Source: Schleiferiaceae bacterium (GTDB lineage: Bacteria; Bacteroidota; Bacteroidia; Flavobacteriales; Schleiferiaceae). From it: a DNA stretch of 9,281 bases. The stretch covers positions 11,958-21,238 of the forward strand of contig JALQUY010000011.1 in assembly GCA_023260615.1 (NCBI GenBank), written 5' to 3'. Position 1 is the stretch's first letter; each line of letters opens with the position of its first letter. The notes beneath the pieces are model-generated. The model was given only the letters and a program-made list of their open reading frames with translations, had not been told where the DNA came from and ran no database searches. Below are positions 6,163-9,281 of the stretch, in pieces. Made by a program: the position numbers and the translations under genes.

Positions 6163-9100
6163 TTAGAGAGAAACGTTCAATTGAATGTTGAAGACACGAG
6201 GACGTGGGTAGATCATGTTGTCGATACCGCCCGCAATCTCCGGATCCAAGCCTTGGTACTTCGTGATGACCAACGCGTTTTGGACCGAAAGATTCAAGCT
6301 CGTCGCATACTTGTCTTTGTACAGAGCGCCCAAATTGTACGACAAATAGAGGTTGTCCAAACGGATGAAGGACGCCTCTTGAATGTAGTAGCTCGACAAG
6401 TACTGTGGCGAGCGGAAGCCCGTGTTGAGGAAGTCCGTCACCAAGTTGTTCAAGTGGCGCATAGAGCCGCCCACTTCAAAGTAGTTGCCGTGGTTGGACG
6501 CCAGGTTGTTGTACATGTACTGGCCTTGCTCCGCGCGCCACGTCATACCGCCGGACCAACGCTTGTGCGAGAAGCTCGTGGTAAAGCCGAAGATCTGGCG
6601 GGGCTCAGGCGTCTTGCCCGCCCATGCGACCAAGTCACCCGTGTTGATGACGCCATCTCCATTCTGGTCTACGTAGGCCTCGATGTCGTCAATCTTGCCG
6701 TTGCCGTTCACATCCACGCCGTCGCTGTACTGATCCAAAGAGCCGTTGCGCTCCAAGGGGCGGCCGTTGGCGTCGTAGATCTGCTCGTAACTGTAGAAGG
6801 TGTACATGGGCATGCCGAGGGCGTGAATTTGGATCGTGTTGCCCACGCCGCCAGCAATACCACCCACCTGGATACCGGGCGAGGTCGTGTCTTGCACCAA
6901 AGAAAGCTTGGTGATTTGGTTGCGGTTGCGCGAAGCGTTGAAGCCAATTTCAAAGTTGGTCGTGGCGTTGTCTACCAGCACGAGGTTGACCGAAGCTTCG
7001 ATACCGTTGTTGGTCATCGAACCCACGTTGGTCAAAACGCGGTTTGAGAAGTTGGTTCCCGCGGGAATGGGCACTACGCCCAAGAGGTCGTAGGTGTTTT
7101 TGCGGTAGACGTCCACGCTACCGTTGATGCGGCCCTTCAAGAGGCCATAGTCGACTGCGATGTTGGTCGTCGCCGTCTTTTCCCACTGCAAGTTGTAGTC
7201 GTAGGCATCTGGGCGCAAAATGTCTACCCAGTTGTTGCCAAACTGGTACTGCGCAGTAGCCGTGCCGTAGCTGTAGTTCGGAATGTAGCCGTAGTCGTTG
7301 TAGATATCTTGCTGACCGGTCAGACCGTAGCCCAAGCGCACCTTCAAATTGCTGAATAGGGTTTGGCCCGCGAAGATGTCTTCTTGCAAAACGTTCCAAG
7401 CCAAGGCCGCCGAGGGGAACAGACCCCAACGCGCCTCCTTGGAGAAACGTGATGATGCGTCCGAACGCAACGTAGCCGTCACCAAGTACTTATTGCTGAT
7501 GTTAAAGTTTCCACGGCCGTAGAAGGACATCAAGGCATTCTCCGAGAAGTAGGGGAAGGGGTTGGCAGGACTGATGGTGTCGCCGGCCTCGTTCAAGCTA
7601 GGGAAAGAGGGCGCAGAAGAGCTCCAGTGCTGGAACGAATATCCGCCCGTCAAATCGGCGTGCACGCGGTTGGTGAGCTGCTTGTTGTAGTTGCCGTACA
7701 ACTCAATCAAGCGGTTGGTGCGAGAGGACTCGTAGTGGTAGCGCTCGCCGCCGTTGTTGTAGGCCATCGCCGCATAGGCAGGCACAAAAATGTCGCCGTG
7801 AGAGTTGGAGAACTCACCACCCACGTTCATGAAGAGGTGCAAGAATTCAGAGGCCTGGTAGTCGAACAAGATGTTGCCGAGCGCACGGGTGTTGTAGCCC
7901 TTGTCGTCGCGCAAATTGATCAAGCCCACTGGGTTTCGGGGAGAAAGCGCCGAGGGCGTGCCGTTGGGCATGGTCCATTCAAAGTAGCCGCCGTACGTGG
8001 TGTCGCCACTGAGTACGGGACGCGTAGGATCAAAGAAAACCGCCGTTCCAATGGCGCCTTGGTTGGCGTAGAAATTCTCGGAAGCAATAATCTTGGCGCT
8101 GGTGTTGGCTTTGAGCTTACCATTCAAGAAAGTGGGACTTGCATTCAAGGTCGCCGTGTAACGCTTAAGGTCCGAACGCTTTAACACGCCCTTCTCGTGG
8201 TACATGCCCAAGCCTAAGCGGTAGGGCACGTTCAATCCGCCCGTCAATGCCACGTTGTAATCATTCACCGTGCCCGTCTGGTAGATTTCATTCTGCCAGT
8301 TGGTCGACTGCGTGGGATCGGCTGTAGCCAATCGCGTTTGCTGCGTAGACGTTCCATACTGACCGATGACCTCGCGGAATTCATCGGGCGACAAGACGTC
8401 CACTTGATTGGTCACGTTGCGGAAGGAGGTCACGGCCGTGACTTCGGCACGGAAAGGCGCGTTGGCCTTGCCCTTTTTAGTGGTCACCAAGATGACGCCG
8501 TTCGCTGCTCGTGAACCGTAGATCGCGGTGGCAGAAGCGTCCTTCAAGATGGTAAAGCTTTCGATGTCCGCGGGGTTCAGGAGGCCCAAGCCATCTGCAG
8601 GCAACCCGTCAATGACAATCAAAGGATCGTTGCTCGCATTCAAGGACGAACCGCCACGGATGCGGATTCGGCTACCCGCGCCAGGCATACCGGAGTTGGA
8701 GGTAATGCGCACACCCGGGGTTTTACCTAAAATCAAGGCTTCAGGCGTCGAGAAGGAGCCCTTCTGGAAGGATTTGGTCTTCACGCTGACCACAGAACCG
8801 GTCAAATCTTTAATGTTGGAGGTACCGTAGCCAATGACCACGATGTCGTCAAGCGTGACGGCCTCTTCCTTCAAGGAGAAATTGGCCACAGCCGCGCCAT
8901 TGCTAAGGGTGACTGCTTGGCTCGCTGAGGTGTAGCCCATCATGGTGGCCGTAACCGTCACCTGGTTGGTCGCTACATTCAACGAATACAAACCACTATT
9001 GTCTGTCATCGCTGTAGCGCTTGCGCCCTCTACGGAGACAATGGCGCCGGGCAAAGCGGCACCAGATGCGTCCTTCACAGAGCCGCTAACGCGGCCTTGG

Positions 9101-9165
9101 CCAAAGGCCGAAGTGGCAAAAAACAGAAAGGAAAGGCAGAAGCCTAGCGTATGTTTCCAATTCAT
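6163..9165 (-). CDS. susC: SusC/RagA family TonB-dependent outer-membrane transporter
   Basis: This is the outer-membrane beta-barrel that imports oligosaccharides using TonB energy, working with SusD. The 1000-aa length is very close to Bacteroides SusC. Residues 1-23 are a signal peptide (ending SAFGQ). Residues about 24-97 are the carboxypeptidase-regulatory-like domain (VSGSVKDASGAALPGAIV). A TonB-box region with LDDIVVIGYGT follows (105-115), then the plug with the SusC hallmark LKDASATAIYGSRAANGVILVTTKKG around 207-232. The rest is barrel, ending VFNIQLNVSL. Residues 818-844 hold two EF-hand-like calcium loops. No STN signalling domain is present, so regulation through an anti-sigma factor is not expected. 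An in-frame TAG seven codons upstream of the ATG at 9165 and no nearby alternative Met fix the start. The substrate is inferred as alpha-glucan oligosaccharide from the GH13 enzyme downstream. Confidence 0.97.
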   Translation of the reverse strand: MNWKHTLGFCLSFLFFATSAFGQGRVSGSVKDASGAALPGAIVSVEGASATAMTDNSGLYSLNVATNQVTVTATMMGYTSASQAVTLSNGAAVANFSLKEEAVTLDDIVVIGYGTSNIKDLTGSVVSVKTKSFQKGSFSTPEALILGKTPGVRITSNSGMPGAGSRIRIRGGSSLNASNDPLIVIDGLPADGLGLLNPADIESFTILKDASATAIYGSRAANGVILVTTKKGKANAPFRAEVTAVTSFRNVTNQVDVLSPDEFREVIGQYGTSTQQTRLATADPTQSTNWQNEIYQTGTVNDYNVALTGGLNVPYRLGLGMYHEKGVLKRSDLKRYTATLNASPTFLNGKLKANTSAKIIASENFYANQGAIGTAVFFDPTRPVLSGDTTYGGYFEWTMPNGTPSALSPRNPVGLINLRDDKGYNTRALGNILFDYQASEFLHLFMNVGGEFSNSHGDIFVPAYAAMAYNNGGERYHYESSRTNRLIELYGNYNKQLTNRVHADLTGGYSFQHWSSSAPSFPSLNEAGDTISPANPFPYFSENALMSFYGRGNFNISNKYLVTATLRSDASSRFSKEARWGLFPSAALAWNVLQEDIFAGQTLFSNLKVRLGYGLTGQQDIYNDYGYIPNYSYGTATAQYQFGNNWVDILRPDAYDYNLQWEKTATTNIAVDYGLLKGRINGSVDVYRKNTYDLLGVVPIPAGTNFSNRVLTNVGSMTNNGIEASVNLVLVDNATTNFEIGFNASRNRNQITKLSLVQDTTSPGIQVGGIAGGVGNTIQIHALGMPMYTFYSYEQIYDANGRPLERNGSLDQYSDGVDVNGNGKIDDIEAYVDQNGDGVINTGDLVAWAGKTPEPRQIFGFTTSFSHKRWSGGMTWRAEQGQYMYNNLASNHGNYFEVGGSMRHLNNLVTDFLNTGFRSPQYLSSYYIQEASFIRLDNLYLSYNLGALYKDKYATSLNLSVQNALVITKYQGLDPEIAGGIDNMIYPRPRVFNIQLNVSL
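6634..6714 (-). other. Two tandem EF-hand-like Ca-binding loops within SusC
   Basis: Two 12-residue loops follow the canonical D-x-[DN]-x-[DN]-G-x-I-x-x-x-[DE] pattern. The first runs from Asp818 to Glu829 (Asp818, Asn820, Asn822, Gly823, Ile825, Glu829). The second runs from Asp833 to Asp844 (Asp833, Asn835, Asp837, Gly838, Ile840, Asp844). They are three residues apart, in the C-terminal part of the barrel, probably an extracellular loop. One DxNGDG loop is common in SusC proteins here; calcium binding is inferred, not shown. Confidence 0.7.
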
Positions 9166-9207
9166 AGTTCGGGTATTTTGCCTCTAAAGTAAAGGAAAAC
9201 CCGTACA

Positions 9208-9224
9208 AGTGTATAAAATACACT
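9208..9224. promoter_or_regulatory. Perfect dyad, candidate operator ahead of susC
   Basis: AGTGTAT and ATACACT are perfect inverted repeats of 7 bases separated by AAA. The dyad is centred about 51 bases before the susC ATG, a usual place for a repressor or activator site. The symmetry and odd-length centre suit a dimeric helix-turn-helix regulator. Which regulator, if any, cannot be told from the window. Confidence 0.45.
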
Positions 9225-9242
9225 ATGGTAAAAAATACTATA
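9224..9242. promoter_or_regulatory. Second, imperfect dyad adjoining the first
   Basis: TATGGTA and TACTATA pair at 6 of 7 positions around AAAAA. It shares one base with the perfect dyad. On the minus strand the word ATAGT occurs in both elements (9237-9241 and 9222-9226), 15 bases apart. In AT-rich DNA an imperfect dyad of this size can arise by chance, so the call rests mainly on its contact with the perfect one. Confidence 0.3.
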
Positions 9243-9281
9243 AGTCCCTGCTGCGACCCTTGTCGCTGCTCACTTTTTAGC

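Larger units (their letters stand above)
9166..9281 (-). promoter_or_regulatory. susC upstream regulatory region (AT-rich leader)
   Basis: These 116 bases hold no gene I can support. On the minus strand the part between about 9184 and 9242 is AT-rich and contains two inverted repeats. Imperfect -7 candidates are TACTTTAG (9184-9191) and TACACTTG (9206-9213), each 7 of 8 to TAnnTTTG, but neither has a convincing -33 partner. As the only sizeable gap before susC, this is the likely promoter and operator region for the whole susC-susD-T9SS protein run. Confidence 0.5.

Noticed and set aside
9253..9266. Small hairpin GCGAC-CCTT-GTCGC near the right edge
   Set aside because: The stem is only 5 bp and there is no T-run after it on the minus strand. 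The T-run at 9274-9278 is on the plus strand, where no gene precedes it. It could be the tail of a terminator for a gene beyond the window, but this cannot be supported.
9166..9280. Possible longer susC N-terminus or small upstream gene on the minus strand
   Set aside because: The susC frame has a TAG seven codons before the ATG. Another frame is open through the leader into susC, but has no ATG start and no recognisable product.
1..9281. A novel defence or mobile system
   Set aside because: Every gene belongs to a known nutrient-uptake or Fe-S assembly family. There are no transposases, integrases, nucleases, reverse transcriptases, or repeat arrays on either strand.

Overview
The window looks like a Bacteroidota chromosome segment. 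The evidence is a SusC/SusD pair, a secreted protein ending in a type IX secretion (T9SS) type A sorting domain, a Bacteroidota-type -7 promoter element (TAnnTTTG) and leaders without clear Shine-Dalgarno sequences. G+C is by eye a little over half, which is high for many Flavobacteriia, so I do not name a genus. All real genes are on the minus strand, so transcription runs from the right edge to the left. Coding density is very high and no gap exceeds about 120 bases.

From right to left (transcription order), the first block is an alpha-glucan utilisation locus (PUL). A 116-base AT-rich leader with two adjoining inverted repeats (9166-9281) precedes susC (TonB-dependent outer-membrane porin, 1000 aa). 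Thirteen bases later comes susD (surface glycan-binding lipoprotein, 520 aa). Thirty-two bases further is a 258-aa secreted protein with a starch-binding-like beta-sandwich and a T9SS sorting domain, in the slot held by SusE/SusF in the Bacteroides starch system. A strong GC-rich hairpin follows, and then a 639-aa GH13 alpha-glucan hydrolase of the neopullulanase/cyclomaltodextrinase (SusA-like) type. In the inferred pathway, surface proteins capture starch-like oligosaccharides, SusC/SusD import them, and the probably periplasmic GH13 enzyme cuts them to short malto-oligosaccharides. No surface endo-amylase (SusG-like), sugar regulator, or inner-membrane transporter lies inside the window.

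The second block is the start of an iron-sulfur cluster assembly (suf) operon. It holds an A-type carrier protein (SufA/IscA family) with its own -7 promoter element, overlapping by four bases (GTGA) with sufB. SufB starts at GTG and runs off the left edge, probably about a dozen residues short of its end. The remaining suf genes presumably lie beyond the left edge.

No RNA genes, insertion sequences, CRISPR arrays or broken genes were seen. The window is mostly a well-understood system. The most unusual points are the T9SS cargo in the SusE/F position, the hairpin just before the GH13 start, the paired dyads ahead of susC, and two exact EF-hand-like loops in SusC.
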